Shown: in pieces, positions 1-9,436 of the stretch
Layout: each line of letters starts with the position of its first letter
Position numbering within the stretch: the stretch's first letter is position 1
Assembly (NCBI GenBank): GCA_013298945.1
Contig: JAAFJR010000002.1
Location: forward strand, 248,001 to 312,000
DNA: 64,000 bases
Origin: Polaromonas sp.
Lineage (GTDB): Bacteria; Pseudomonadota; Gammaproteobacteria; Burkholderiales; Burkholderiaceae_C
Reading direction: 5' to 3'
Program-made: the position numbers and the translations under genes
The notes under the pieces: model-generated
Told to the model about the DNA's origin: nothing
What the model saw: only the letters and a program-made list of their open reading frames with translations
The model's database searches: none

Positions 1-486
1 CCGCGCCGTTGGATCAACTCTGGCGGCTTAGGCACCATGGGCGTGGGCATTCCTTACGCGATGGGCATAAAGCTGGCTAAGCCAGACAAAGAAGTTTATT
101 GCGTAACCGGCGAAGGCTCAGTGCAAATGTGTATTCAGGAGCTGTCAACCTGCTTCCAATACAACACACCGATCAAGATTTTGTCTTTGAATAACCGTTA
201 TCTCGGTATGGTGCGTCAGTGGCAACAAATTGACTACAACAGCCGTTATAGCCACAGCTATATGGACGCCTTGCCAGACTTTGTGAAATTGGCAGAAGCT
301 TATGGACACGTGGGTATGCTGATTGAATCACCCGCAGATGTTGAGCCCGCATTACGCGAAGCACGCAAACTGAAAGATCGCACGGTGTTCATGGACTTCC
401 GTACCGACCCGACCGAAAACGTGTTCCCCATGGTCAAAGCCGGCATGGGAATCGACCAGATGCTCTTAGGTTCTGAAGACCTGTAA
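1..486 (+). CDS. ilvB: Acetolactate synthase large subunit, C-terminal part (partial)
   Basis: The frame is open from base 1, so the gene begins before the window; only about 161 C-terminal residues are visible. Acetolactate synthase condenses pyruvate with pyruvate or 2-oxobutyrate in valine, leucine and isoleucine synthesis. The visible part is the thiamine-diphosphate domain: GTMGVGIPYAMGIKLA, then the diphosphate/Mg2+-binding GEGSVQMCIQEL followed by NNRYLGMVRQWQ, all typical of the large subunit. It lies 18 bases before ilvH, so the two subunits are co-transcribed. Whether it should be called ilvB or ilvI cannot be decided from the fragment. Confidence 0.95.
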   Translation, partial: PRRWINSGGLGTMGVGIPYAMGIKLAKPDKEVYCVTGEGSVQMCIQELSTCFQYNTPIKILSLNNRYLGMVRQWQQIDYNSRYSHSYMDALPDFVKLAEAYGHVGMLIESPADVEPALREARKLKDRTVFMDFRTDPTENVFPMVKAGMGIDQMLLGSEDL

Positions 487-504
487 AGAAAGGACGAGAT
501 TATT

Positions 505-996
505 ATGAAACACATTATTGCCGTCCTTTTAGAGAACGAACCTGGTGCTTTATCTCGCGTGGTGGGCTTATTTTCCGCCCGTGGTTACAACATTGAATCA
601 CTCACTGTTGCACCGACCGAAGACCCAACCCTGTCACGCATGACGATTCAAACTTCGGGTTCTGATGACGTAATTGAGCAAATTACCAAGCATTTGAACC
701 GTCTGATTGAAGTTGTTAAAGTCGTCGATTTGACCGAAGGCGCTTATACCGAACGCGAGTTGATGATGGTCAAAGTACGTGCCGTAGGCAAAGAACGCGA
801 AGAAGTCAAACGTATGGCTGACATCTTCCGTGGTCGCATCATCGATGTGACCGACAAGAGCTACACCATTGAGTTGACTGGTGACCACGGTAAAAATGAT
901 GCTTTCTTGGAAGCGATCGATAAAGCCGCTATTCTGGAAACCGTGCGCACGGGCCCTAGCGGCATTGGGCGTGGCGAGAGAATCTTGCGCGTCTAA
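505..996 (+). CDS. ilvH: Acetolactate synthase small (regulatory) subunit
   Basis: 163 residues, the usual length for IlvH/IlvN. An N-terminal ACT domain (about residues 1-75, beginning MKHIIAVLLENEPGALSRV) would bind valine and confer feedback inhibition; the C-terminal half (about 80-163) is the ALS_ss_C domain, ending RTGPSGIGRGERILRV as in family members. An AAAGGACGAG ribosome site precedes the ATG. It follows the large subunit closely and precedes ilvC, giving an ilvIHC order common in Burkholderiales. Confidence 0.96.
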   Translation: MKHIIAVLLENEPGALSRVVGLFSARGYNIESLTVAPTEDPTLSRMTIQTSGSDDVIEQITKHLNRLIEVVKVVDLTEGAYTERELMMVKVRAVGKEREEVKRMADIFRGRIIDVTDKSYTIELTGDHGKNDAFLEAIDKAAILETVRTGPSGIGRGERILRV

Positions 997-1055
997 GCTA
1001 CGCGTAAACGTATAAAATACGCAGTTAACATTTTTTATAGTTATAAATATATTAA

Positions 1056-2099
<1,044 letters not shown>

Positions 2100-2132
2100 G
2101 TTGTTTAATTAGTTCAGTCGACTTGGATTGAT

Positions 2133-2168
2133 AACAAAGGTCACTTCGGTGGCCTTTGTTGTTTTTTG
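2133..2168 (+). terminator. Rho-independent terminator after ilvC
   Basis: AACAAAGGTCAC, a TTCG loop, then GTGGCCTTTGTT: a 12-bp stem with one G.U pair, followed by GTTTTTT. The T-run runs straight into the first dispersed repeat copy. Confidence 0.88.
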
Positions 2169-2212
2169 CTATAAATAATATAGCATCTTAGGCAATAAAT
2201 ACGCCGGCTATA
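2168..2212 (-). repeat. Dispersed 45-bp repeat, copy R1
   Basis: Reads, as reverse orientation, GCTATAAATAATATAGC, then ATCTTAGGCAATAAATACGC, then CGGCTATAGG. The GCTAT...ATAGC end is palindromic. Intergenic, between the ilvC terminator and pssA. The same element recurs about 14 times in the window. Confidence 0.85.
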
Positions 2213-2246
2213 GGCATATTTTGGTAAATATTTAGGTAAATTTATT

Positions 2247-3059
2247 ATGCATGATGGCGTAGACGCAGTGAAAGATGGGACTGATGATTTGCACGTGCAA
2301 AAACGTCGCAAAGGCATTTATATTTTGCCCAATTTATTTACGTTGGCAGCCCTATTTGGTGGTTTTTACTCGATTGTGATGGCGATCAATGGCCGCTTTG
2401 ATTTAGCTGCAATTGGCATCTTCTGCGCCATGGTTTTGGACAGTTTGGATGGCCGCGTTGCCCGCATGACCAATACGCAAAGCGCATTTGGCGAGCAGAT
2501 GGATTCATTGTCAGACATGGTGTCTTTTGGCGCTGCGCCAGCCTTGATTTCCTACGTTTGGGCGCTGAATAGTTTGGGTCGCTGGGGCTGGTTTGCATCT
2601 TTTGTTTACTGCGCTTGTGCCGCTTTGCGTTTAGCGCGTTTCAATGTAAACACAACAGTGGTTGATAAACGCTACTTCCAAGGCTTGCCTTCACCCGCAG
2701 CTGCGGCTTTGGTAGGCGGGTTCTTGTGGGTAGCCACTGAGCTCAACCTCAAAGGCGCTGATGTGGCTTGGTATATGTTTGGCTTGGTGCTTTTCTCGGG
2801 GCTGACCATGGTGACCAATGTGCCGTTTTACAGTTTTAAAGACGTGCAAATGAAAAAAAGTGTGCCTTTTGCGACGATTGTGGCCATCGCGCTAGGCATC
2901 GCCGTGGTGAATATCGACCCGCCTTGGGTGCTGTTCGCGTTGTTTGTTTGCTATGGTTTAAGCGGTTATGTGATTTACGTTTGGCGCAGAGCCAAAGGCC
3001 TTCGCACCAGCGTGATCAGCACTTCCAAGGATGAGCCAGAAGAGCGTGGTTTGCATTAA
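2247..3059 (+). CDS. pssA: CDP-diacylglycerol-serine O-phosphatidyltransferase
   Basis: 270 residues, an integral membrane enzyme making phosphatidylserine from CDP-diacylglycerol and serine, the precursor of phosphatidylethanolamine. The CDP-alcohol phosphotransferase signature DG-x2-AR-x8-G-x3-D-x3-D is complete, beginning at DGRVAR and ending MDSLSD (about residues 69-92). Several hydrophobic segments follow (about 30-55, 90-125, 150-170, 180-200, 210-250). Its place between ilvC and leuA is common in Burkholderiales. A start a little downstream cannot be excluded because the first 20 residues are hydrophilic and weakly conserved. Confidence 0.93.
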   Translation: MHDGVDAVKDGTDDLHVQKRRKGIYILPNLFTLAALFGGFYSIVMAINGRFDLAAIGIFCAMVLDSLDGRVARMTNTQSAFGEQMDSLSDMVSFGAAPALISYVWALNSLGRWGWFASFVYCACAALRLARFNVNTTVVDKRYFQGLPSPAAAALVGGFLWVATELNLKGADVAWYMFGLVLFSGLTMVTNVPFYSFKDVQMKKSVPFATIVAIALGIAVVNIDPPWVLFALFVCYGLSGYVIYVWRRAKGLRTSVISTSKDEPEERGLH

Positions 3060-3117
3060 AAACAACGATTTTGTGACCAATGGCATAGAGCTCTAAAACT
3101 GTGATATAGTTAATTTC

Positions 3118-3171
3118 ATGAAAACATTGTTGCTAACACTACTGCTAAGCTTTAAAGGGCTGGTTAAGTAG
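3118..3171 (+). CDS. leuL: leuA leader peptide (attenuation peptide)
   Basis: A 17-codon reading frame MKTLLLTLLLSFKGLVK with seven leucines, six of them in two runs of three (TTG TTG CTA, then CTA CTG CTA). It lies 127 bases before leuA, and a terminator hairpin stands between them. This is the layout of a ribosome-mediated leucine attenuator: with charged Leu-tRNA scarce the ribosome stalls in the Leu run and an alternative RNA fold prevents termination. The rare CTA codons strengthen this reading. Peptide identity is inferred from composition and position only. Confidence 0.85.
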   Translation: MKTLLLTLLLSFKGLVK

Positions 3172-3192
3172 CGCACGTACACTTTTTCCATC

Positions 3193-3225
3193 AAAGCCCG
3201 TTAGCAAAGCGCAACGGGCTTTTTT
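3193..3225 (+). terminator. Attenuator (terminator) hairpin of the leuA leader
   Basis: AAAGCCCGTT (3193-3202) pairs perfectly with AACGGGCTTT (3213-3222), a 10-bp stem with a 10-nt loop and a T-run at 3220-3225. Competing pairings exist: GGGCT in the end of the leader frame (3157-3161) with AGCCC (3195-3199), and TTGCTAAC in the Leu codons (3130-3137) with GTTAGCAA (3200-3207). The 3' arm GCAACGGGCT is repeated directly at 3232-3241. Confidence 0.85.
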
Positions 3226-3298
3226 CATGGTGCAACGGGCTCTTAAAATTTTTACGTATTTTTTGTCTTTTTTCTGAATCATTAACCGAGGATTTCAT

Positions 3299-4840
3299 AT
3301 GGCTGCAGACAAACTCATTATTTTTGATACGACTTTGCGCGATGGCGAGCAGTCTCCTGGTGCGTCTATGAACAAAGACGAAAAATTGCGCATTGCGCGC
3401 CAGTTGGAACGCTTGAAGGTGGACGTGATTGAAGCGGGCTTTGCAGCGAGCTCCAATGGTGATTTTGAGGCCGTGCAGCTGATTGCTAACCACATCAAGG
3501 ACTCGACGATTTGCTCTTTGTCTCGCGCTAACGACCGAGATATTTCACGTGCAGCTGAAGCTTTGAAAGGCGCAAACAGTGCGCGTATCCATACCTTCAT
3601 CGCTACCTCGCCATTGCACATGGAAAAGAAGTTGCGCATGACGCCAGATGAGGTGTTTGAGCAAGCCAAGCAATCTGTCCGCTTTGCCCGTAATTTAGTG
3701 GGTGATATTGAGTTCAGCCCTGAAGACGGCTACCGCAGCAACATGGACTTTTTGTGCCGCGTTTTGGAAGCGGTGATCAAAGAAGGCGCTACAACCATCA
3801 ATGTGCCCGACACCGTGGGTTACGCCGTGCCAGAGCTTTACGGCAACTTCATCAAAACTTTGCGTGAACGCATTCCTAATAGCGACAAAGCCATCTGGTC
3901 CGTGCATTGCCACAACGACTTAGGCATGGCAGTGGCAAACTCTTTGGCAGGCGTCAAAATTGGTGGTGCACGCCAAGTTGAGTGCACGATCAATGGTTTG
4001 GGCGAGCGTGCGGGAAACTGTTCACTCGAAGAAATTGTCATGGCAGTCAAAACTCGCAAAGATTATTTCAATTTAGAGATGAATATCGACCCGATACACA
4101 TCGTTGCTGCCAGCCGCATGGTCAGTCAAACGACGGGTTTTGTGGTTCAGCCGAACAAGGCTGTGGTGGGTGCGAATGCCTTCGCGCATGCAAGTGGTAT
4201 CCATCAAGACGGCGTGCTCAAAGCGCGTGACACTTACGAGATCATGCGTGCCGAAGATGTGGGCTGGACTGCTAACAAGATTGTTTTGGGTAAGTTGAGT
4301 GGTCGCAACGCCTTCAAACAGCGCTTACAAGATTTGGGTGTGCAGTTGGAGTCAGAAACTGAAATCAACACTGCTTTTGCCAAATTCAAAGAATTGGCAG
4401 ATCGCAAGAGCGACATTTTTGACGAAGATATTTTGGCTTTGGTCAGCGATGAAAGTGTCAGCGATGCCGTCGAGCAATATGTTTTTGTGTCGCTCTCGCA
4501 ACACTCAGAAACAGGTGAGCGCCCGCAAGCAAGTATCGTGTTCACGGCCAATGGCAAAGAATTCAAAGGTTCATCAGAGGGCAACGGCCCCGTGGACGCC
4601 TCCCTCAAAGCTATCGAATCACACGTCAAAAGCGGTGCGGAGATGGTGCTCTATTCTGTGAACGCCATAAGCGGGTCAACAGAGAGCCAGGGTGAAGTCA
4701 CGGTCCGCTTGCAAAACAGCGGTCGTGTGGTCAATGGCGTGGGTTCTGATCCTGATATTGTGGTCGCTTCAGCTAAGGCTTATTTGAGTGCTCTCAACAA
4801 GTTACAGAGCACTGCTGACAGAGTGGCTGCACAAGGCTGA
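3299..4840 (+). CDS. leuA: 2-isopropylmalate synthase
   Basis: 513 residues, full length. It condenses acetyl-CoA with 2-oxoisovalerate, the first committed step of leucine synthesis. The N-terminal TIM barrel starts with [15 protein letters not shown] (about residues 10-24), the HMGL-like signature that binds metal and substrate. [16 protein letters not shown] and [13 protein letters not shown] follow at about 200-245, and [12 protein letters not shown] at about 297. The C-terminal LeuA dimer domain (about 370-505) is the leucine feedback site. GAGGATTTCAT precedes the ATG. Expression is probably controlled by the leader peptide and attenuator upstream. Confidence 0.97.
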   Translation: MAADKLIIFDTTLRDGEQSPGASMNKDEKLRIARQLERLKVDVIEAGFAASSNGDFEAVQLIANHIKDSTICSLSRANDRDISRAAEALKGANSARIHTFIATSPLHMEKKLRMTPDEVFEQAKQSVRFARNLVGDIEFSPEDGYRSNMDFLCRVLEAVIKEGATTINVPDTVGYAVPELYGNFIKTLRERIPNSDKAIWSVHCHNDLGMAVANSLAGVKIGGARQVECTINGLGERAGNCSLEEIVMAVKTRKDYFNLEMNIDPIHIVAASRMVSQTTGFVVQPNKAVVGANAFAHASGIHQDGVLKARDTYEIMRAEDVGWTANKIVLGKLSGRNAFKQRLQDLGVQLESETEINTAFAKFKELADRKSDIFDEDILALVSDESVSDAVEQYVFVSLSQHSETGERPQASIVFTANGKEFKGSSEGNGPVDASLKAIESHVKSGAEMVLYSVNAISGSTESQGEVTVRLQNSGRVVNGVGSDPDIVVASAKAYLSALNKLQSTADRVAAQG

Positions 4841-4884
4841 GAAAAATAAGGGTTAATACCTATAACTTATTTTGTGAGTTAACA

Positions 4885-4920
4885 ATATTTCGCAAGTGAT
4901 TGATGTTGCGAAGTATTTTT
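4885..4920 (+). terminator. Likely terminator after leuA
   Basis: ATATTTCGCAA pairs with TTGCGAAGTAT (one T.G pair) around a 10-nt loop, followed by TTTTT. It lies about 45 bases after the leuA stop. Confidence 0.7.
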
Positions 4921-4933
4921 AATTGTGTACACT

Positions 4934-4956
4934 CCATGCATACCTAATTTGCATGG
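4934..4956 (+). promoter_or_regulatory. Inverted repeat touching the Shine-Dalgarno site of the PBP7-like gene
   Basis: CCATGCA (4934-4940) and TGCATGG (4950-4956) form a perfect 7-bp stem with a 9-nt loop. The 3' arm includes the first Gs of the GGAGA ribosome site (4955-4959) and an unused in-frame ATG at 4953. It could be a protein operator or a translational hairpin. Confidence 0.4.
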
Positions 4957-4967
4957 AGACACCCGCA

Positions 4968-6212
4968 ATGGCTTCTGCTCAGATTTTCGCTTGTCGTATT
5001 AGTAACATTTTCGGTTTTGGACATACTTTGAAACACTTCTTTCATCTGGTAGGCAAGATTGCCTTGATCAGCTCACTCTTATTCGCGTTTAGTTTTCCGA
5101 TTTCAAGTGCTGCAAAACCGAACAAAGCGCAAGCTAAAAAAGCAGTTGTAGTCAAGCAGATTAAAGTTTCTGCAAAATCTAAAAAGATGGGTAAGCAAAT
5201 TGTTGCAGTTTCCAGCCGCAGCAAAGTCAATGGCAAGATGGTGGTGCGCGTACGTGCTAACGGCAAAGTTACTTCAAAACTAGTTGCAGTTAACCCGAAA
5301 TTGCTGAAAGACGCTCGCGGTCGTCCGCTAAAAGGCAAAGCTTTGGTTGCAGCGCGTCGCCGAGCTATTGTGTTGGCTTCAATGCCAGTTATTCCGCCTA
5401 AGCAATCCTTTGGTGAAATTGCTGGACTTCATAGCGAGCGTGACGAGTTGGATTTGAAATCTGGCGTTGCCTTGGTGATTGACCAAGACACCAACGAAGT
5501 CTTGTTCAACAAAAATGCCAACACGGTGTTGCCGATTGCTTCGCTGACAAAGCTCATGACAGGCGTTGTGCTGTCTGAAGCACGCTTGCCTATGAATGAA
5601 CCAATCACCATCACCCAAGACGATGTGGACACTGAAAAAGGCAGCCGTTCAAGATTGACCGTGGGCAGCACACTGACGCGTGCTGAGATGCTGCATTTGG
5701 CGCTGATGTCTAGCGAAAACCGCGCTGCCAATGCATTGGGTCGTACATATCCTGGTGGCTTGCCGGAGTTTGTACGATTGATGAATGCCAAAGCAAAACA
5801 ACTTGGAATGCGTGCAACCCGATATGTCGAGCCAACGGGTTTGTCAAGCCAAAACCAATCTAGTGCTCAAGATTTAGCGATTTTAGTGAACGCAGCATAC
5901 AAAGACCCAGTCGTGCGCGAATATTCCACGTCGCCCGGTTACGAAGTGGCAGTAGGTGCTCGAACGCTGCAATACAACACCACCAACCGCTTGGTGAAAA
6001 ATCCCGAGTGGGAGATTGGTTTGCAAAAAACTGGCTACATCTCTGAAGCGGGTCAATGTTTGGTCATGCAAACCAAAATTGCAGGGCGTAAGCTCATCAT
6101 GGTGTTTTTAGATTCAGCAGGCAAACTCAGCCGTTTGGGCGATGCAGAGCGTGTGCGCCGCTGGGTTGAGTCTAATTCACCAGCTATGCCTACACTGCAA
6201 AAACAAGGCTAA
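4968..6212 (+). CDS. pbpG: D-alanyl-D-alanine endopeptidase / serine-type peptidase S11 (PBP7-like)
   Basis: 414 residues from the ATG at 4968, chosen because GGAGA sits about 9 bases before it; in-frame TTG 4923 and ATG 4953 are alternatives. A hydrophobic segment at about residues 24-43 looks like a signal sequence. A long Lys-rich basic stretch (about 45-130) could bind anionic wall polymers. The catalytic domain shows the penicillin-binding-protein motifs SLTK (Ser about 192), SEN (about 249) and KTG (about 354). It would cleave D-Ala-meso-DAP cross-links in peptidoglycan. Its 3' end nearly touches the convergent iclR-type gene. Confidence 0.9.
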   Translation: MASAQIFACRISNIFGFGHTLKHFFHLVGKIALISSLLFAFSFPISSAAKPNKAQAKKAVVVKQIKVSAKSKKMGKQIVAVSSRSKVNGKMVVRVRANGKVTSKLVAVNPKLLKDARGRPLKGKALVAARRRAIVLASMPVIPPKQSFGEIAGLHSERDELDLKSGVALVIDQDTNEVLFNKNANTVLPIASLTKLMTGVVLSEARLPMNEPITITQDDVDTEKGSRSRLTVGSTLTRAEMLHLALMSSENRAANALGRTYPGGLPEFVRLMNAKAKQLGMRATRYVEPTGLSSQNQSSAQDLAILVNAAYKDPVVREYSTSPGYEVAVGARTLQYNTTNRLVKNPEWEIGLQKTGYISEAGQCLVMQTKIAGRKLIMVFLDSAGKLSRLGDAERVRRWVESNSPAMPTLQKQG

Positions 6213-6224
6213 ATTAGCCCTTGT
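6203..6224. terminator. Hairpin shared by two convergent gene ends
   Basis: ACAAGGCTAA and TTAGCCCTTGT pair with one bulged base. The loop region holds both stop codons (TAA at 6210-6212 on plus; 6214-6216 on minus), which are one base apart. A-run before and short T-run after are weak, so terminator function is inferred. Confidence 0.4.
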
Positions 6225-7017
6225 AGCCTAATGCCGTAGAAATCTCTGCAGCGGTAGACTGCAGTTTTGCCAACCATGCCTCTTCAATACGATCCGCTGG
6301 TGCGGAAATAGACAAACCAGCAACCAGTTTACTTTGATCGTCATACACGCCAGCCGCCATGCAGCGCACTCCCATCTCAAGTTCCTCATTATCCCTAGCC
6401 GTGCCATATTGACGCACGCGCGAAAGCTCACGCTCTAACGCGGTTAAATCAGTCAAACTCGTTTTGGTGTGACCCATTAAACCCGTACGAGCTGCATAAG
6501 CCCGCACTTTGAGGGCATCGTCTACTGCCAAGAATAATTTGCCCACAGAGGTTAGGTGCAGCGGCGCCCGCCCACCAATGGCGCGTACCACTTGCATGCC
6601 TGAGCGTTCGCTGTAGGCACGTTCTATGTACACAATCTCATCACCTTGGCGCATGGATAAGTTGACAGGTTGCTGAATCAATTTGTGCAGCTCGCGCATG
6701 GGCGCCAGTGCAGCATCTCGCACATCCAAGCGACTTTTGACGGCGTTTCCTAGCTCAAGCAGACGCATACCTAGTCGGTAGCTGCCAGCTTCGGGGCGGT
6801 CTACATAACGTCCTAGCGTCAAATCATTCAAAATGCGATGCGTGGTAGAGGGATGCAGCCCGGTTTTTTGGCTGATTTCTTTGAGTGACATCGCCTCATC
6901 GCGATCGGCCAAAACATCGATCAGGGTAAACATACGTTCTAGCACCTGGATGGTGGGCGTTGCTGCAGGCGAGTTTTGTGAGGTTTTGTCTATTTTGGCC
7001 ATGGTTAATTTTACCAT
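6214..7017 (-). CDS. IclR-family transcriptional regulator
   Basis: 267 residues. An N-terminal winged helix-turn-helix (about residues 25-85, with MSLKEISQKTGLHPSTTHRI) and a C-terminal IclR effector domain (about 95-262) with the characteristic GGRAPLHLTSVGKLFLA stretch. Such proteins bind small carboxylates or aromatics and act as repressors or activators. Two start codons are possible (7017 or 7002). A near-perfect palindrome covers both, suggesting self-repression. It lies 22 bases after bpt and may be co-transcribed with aat-bpt, but no catabolic partner is adjacent, so the effector is unknown. Confidence 0.9.
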   Translation of the reverse strand: MVKLTMAKIDKTSQNSPAATPTIQVLERMFTLIDVLADRDEAMSLKEISQKTGLHPSTTHRILNDLTLGRYVDRPEAGSYRLGMRLLELGNAVKSRLDVRDAALAPMRELHKLIQQPVNLSMRQGDEIVYIERAYSERSGMQVVRAIGGRAPLHLTSVGKLFLAVDDALKVRAYAARTGLMGHTKTSLTDLTALERELSRVRQYGTARDNEELEMGVRCMAAGVYDDQSKLVAGLSISAPADRIEEAWLAKLQSTAAEISTALGYKG

Positions 7018-7018
7018 G
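7000..7018 (-). promoter_or_regulatory. Candidate operator over the iclR-type start codons
   Basis: CATGGTTAATTTTACCATG is a 19-bp palindrome with 8 of 9 base pairs matching. It contains both possible ATG starts of the IclR-type gene. IclR proteins commonly bind palindromes of about this length, so self-regulation is a fair inference. Confidence 0.4.
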
Positions 7019-7038
7019 TGAAATCAATATTTTAGGGT

Positions 7039-7773
7039 TTAGCCTAGCCTCCAAACGCCATGCTGCAAGGTTTCGTGGGTTGAAAAGCGCATTTTGTAGC
7101 GCATCTTTGCACTATGCTCAATCCAATAACCTAAATAAACATGTTGCAAACCTAGTTTTTGGGCTTGCTCAATTTGCCACAGCACACAAAATGTGCCGTA
7201 ACTTGCCTGCGCATCCGGCTCATAAAAGGTATACACAGCAGAAATGCCATCGTTCAGCACATCGACAATACTCACCATTTTTAACGCGCCCGTGCTGCCG
7301 TCAGACTTGGTTTCGTGAAACTCAATCAAACGCGTATTGACTCGGCTTTGCAGCAAAAACTGCGTGTACTGGTCAATGCTGTCCTGATCCATACCACCAC
7401 CCGCATGGCGCGATGCTTGGTAGCGCAAATACAGCGCGTAGTGCTCTGCGTCAAAGCCCAGCTCTAACACCCGCGCCTGCAAGTTTTTATGCTGCTTTTG
7501 AGAGCGCTTTTGGCTTCGATTCGGGACGAATTGGCTCACTAACACCCTCAACGGCACGCAAGCTTGGCAACCATCACATTGCGGTCTGTAGGTAAACATG
7601 CCGCTGCGTCTAAAGCCTTGCGTCACCAGTTCAGAATACACGTCATTACGAATCAAATAACTTGGCGTTGCCACCTGAGAACGCGCTTGCTTACCGTCCA
7701 AATAACTGCATGGGTATTCTGCTGTGGCGTAAAACTGCACCGTTTGCGTGGGTAGGTCTTTGAGTTGCGACAT
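7039..7773 (-). CDS. bpt: Aspartate/glutamate leucyltransferase (bacterial ATE1-like)
   Basis: 244 residues, the normal length of Bpt. It transfers leucine from Leu-tRNA to proteins beginning with Asp or Glu, marking them for ClpS/ClpAP degradation in the bacterial N-end rule. The N-terminal ATE domain has the conserved Cys cluster in [18 protein letters not shown] (about residues 62-79), and the C-terminal acyltransferase fold contains [16 protein letters not shown] (about 212-227). It sits 33 bases after aat on the same strand, the functional pairing known from other proteobacteria. Confidence 0.93.
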   Translation of the reverse strand: MSQLKDLPTQTVQFYATAEYPCSYLDGKQARSQVATPSYLIRNDVYSELVTQGFRRSGMFTYRPQCDGCQACVPLRVLVSQFVPNRSQKRSQKQHKNLQARVLELGFDAEHYALYLRYQASRHAGGGMDQDSIDQYTQFLLQSRVNTRLIEFHETKSDGSTGALKMVSIVDVLNDGISAVYTFYEPDAQASYGTFCVLWQIEQAQKLGLQHVYLGYWIEHSAKMRYKMRFSTHETLQHGVWRLG

Positions 7774-7806
7774 GGTGCGTTGATGGGCTTTGGCTTCGGT
7801 TTTAGC

Positions 7807-8574
7807 TTACAGCAAATGTTGCCAAACCTGTGGTGTGAAGTGCCAAACGGGCATCAATTGGTTGACCCGTGCTTTGACCTCAGCCACAAATTCGCTTCTA
7901 GGCATTTCTTTAGCCCCTAGCGATGCCAAATGCGACGTGTTCTGCTGGCAATCAATCATCTCAACGCCATTCGCCCTGCAAAAACACACCAAAGCGGCGA
8001 GGGCGATTTTGGACGCATCCGTTGCATGCGAAAACATGGACTCTCCAAAAACCGCCGTGCCAATATTCACACAATACAGACCACCTACCAGCTCGCCATT
8101 GACCCAAGTTTCGACACTGTGCGCAAAACCCGCTTTGTGCAGCGCTATGTAGGCGTCGACCATTTGAGGAACGATCCATGTACCGCGTTGACCCTCGCGC
8201 CGCGCAGCAGAACAAGCATTGATGACCTGCTCAAAAGCCGAGTCAAAGCGCACTTCGCAGTCAATAGCACCGTTAAATCCACTCGCGAACTTCTTGAGTG
8301 TCTTTTTAAACGATGGCTGCACTTTGAAGTCCGCGACTTTGAGCACCATGCGCGGGCTGGTGCTCCACCACAAAATCGGCTGCCCCGCGCTGAACCACGG
8401 GAATATGCCTTGTGAGTACGCTCGTTTCAGCGTTGCCACATCCAAAGTGCCACCCACGGCGATCAATCCCGGCATCTCCTCGCTCAGCTCGTGGCGAATC
8501 GTGACGTCAGGAAACGCCTCGCCCGCACCCAGTTGGGGTAGGGGAATGGGGACTTTTTGCAATGGTGCGTTCAT
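7807..8574 (-). CDS. aat: Leucyl/phenylalanyl-tRNA-protein transferase
   Basis: 255 residues from the ATG at 8574, which has AGGCG 8 bases upstream; a longer frame from 8631 would overlap the divergent HAD gene and is not preferred. The enzyme adds Leu or Phe to N-terminal Lys or Arg, the other arm of the N-end rule. Family motifs are GIFPWFSAGQPILWWSTSPR (about residues 55-74), GTWIVPQMVDAYIALH (about 130-145) and GGLYCVNIGTAVFGESMFS (about 165-183). It forms a tandem with bpt and probably shares a transcript. Confidence 0.95.
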   Translation of the reverse strand: MNAPLQKVPIPLPQLGAGEAFPDVTIRHELSEEMPGLIAVGGTLDVATLKRAYSQGIFPWFSAGQPILWWSTSPRMVLKVADFKVQPSFKKTLKKFASGFNGAIDCEVRFDSAFEQVINACSAARREGQRGTWIVPQMVDAYIALHKAGFAHSVETWVNGELVGGLYCVNIGTAVFGESMFSHATDASKIALAALVCFCRANGVEMIDCQQNTSHLASLGAKEMPRSEFVAEVKARVNQLMPVWHFTPQVWQHLL

Positions 8575-8618
8575 AATTTCGCCTATTATGAGAGTAATTT
8601 CATGTCCACTCCTGCCAA

Positions 8619-9329
8619 ATGATATATTCATCCATACAAGCTATCACCCTAGACCTAGACGACACACTCTGGCCCGTTTGGCCCACCATCAAAAAGGCTG
8701 AGGCCGCTTTGCACGACTGGCTTAAAACCCACGCACCCAGAACGGCTGCACTCTTGGAAACCCCAGAAACCATGCGCGGTAGACGTGAAACTTTGATTGC
8801 TGAATTTCCCCACCTCGCGCACGATTACAATTTTTTGCGCACCGAAGCCATTCGCCGCAGTTTAATAAACGGCGGAGACGATCCAGCTTTAGCAATAGTT
8901 GCCTACGAAGTCTTTTCTGAGGCCCGCAACAGCGTTGAACTCTACACCGACGCCTTGCCCGCCCTGCAATACCTAGCCGCCAAATACCCCATCGTCGCCA
9001 TCTCCAACGGCACGGCAGACATTCAACGCGTGGGTTTGGTCAAATACTTCAAAGGCGCCATCAGCGCCCACGAATTCGGCATCGCCAAGCCCGACCCCCG
9101 CATTTTCAAAGCTGCGGCTGCTGCCATAGGCGTCTCGGTCGCCAACGTCTTGCACATAGGCGACGACAGCGCCTTGGACGCCGTGGGCGCGTTGCAATCC
9201 GGCATGCACGCCGCATGGCTTAACCGCGAAGGCAAACATTGGCCGCACGATGCAGATTACCAACCCGAGCCGCACCACCAGTCGCTGCGGCAGGTGAAAA
9301 GCTTGGCTGAGTTGTGTGAATTATTGTGA
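8619..9329 (+). CDS. HAD-superfamily hydrolase
   Basis: 236 residues. Haloacid-dehalogenase motifs are in order: motif I DLDDTLW (about residues 11-17), motif II AISNGT (about 127-132), the Lys of motif III in GIAKPDPRIF (about 150), and motif IV GDDSALDAVGA (about 180-190). The fold indicates a phosphatase or dehalogenase. The cap sequence and the IGDD motif resemble YjjG/GS1-type phosphatases, but the substrate is not evident. It is divergent from aat with a short shared promoter region. Confidence 0.85.
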   Translation: MIYSSIQAITLDLDDTLWPVWPTIKKAEAALHDWLKTHAPRTAALLETPETMRGRRETLIAEFPHLAHDYNFLRTEAIRRSLINGGDDPALAIVAYEVFSEARNSVELYTDALPALQYLAAKYPIVAISNGTADIQRVGLVKYFKGAISAHEFGIAKPDPRIFKAAAAAIGVSVANVLHIGDDSALDAVGALQSGMHAAWLNREGKHWPHDADYQPEPHHQSLRQVKSLAELCELL

Positions 9330-9347
9330 AATTTCGGTTTTAAATTT

Positions 9348-9394
9348 ACTATATTTTTGATAGCATCTTAGGCAATAAATACGACAGCTAGAGG
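9348..9394 (-). repeat. Dispersed 45-bp repeat, copy R2
   Basis: ACTATATTTTTGATAGC, then ATCTTAGGCAATAAATACGA and CAGCTAGAGG. Intergenic between the HAD gene and the RES toxin, in the same orientation as R1. Confidence 0.8.
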
Positions 9395-9436
9395 TATTTT
9401 TTCCCTATAAATTGATGTAAATTGCTGAAATTCGGC

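Noticed and set aside
4923-4967. The longer TTG start of the PBP7-like gene
   Set aside because: The ATG at 4968 has a proper GGAGA spacing; the extra residues contain no conserved signal-peptide features.
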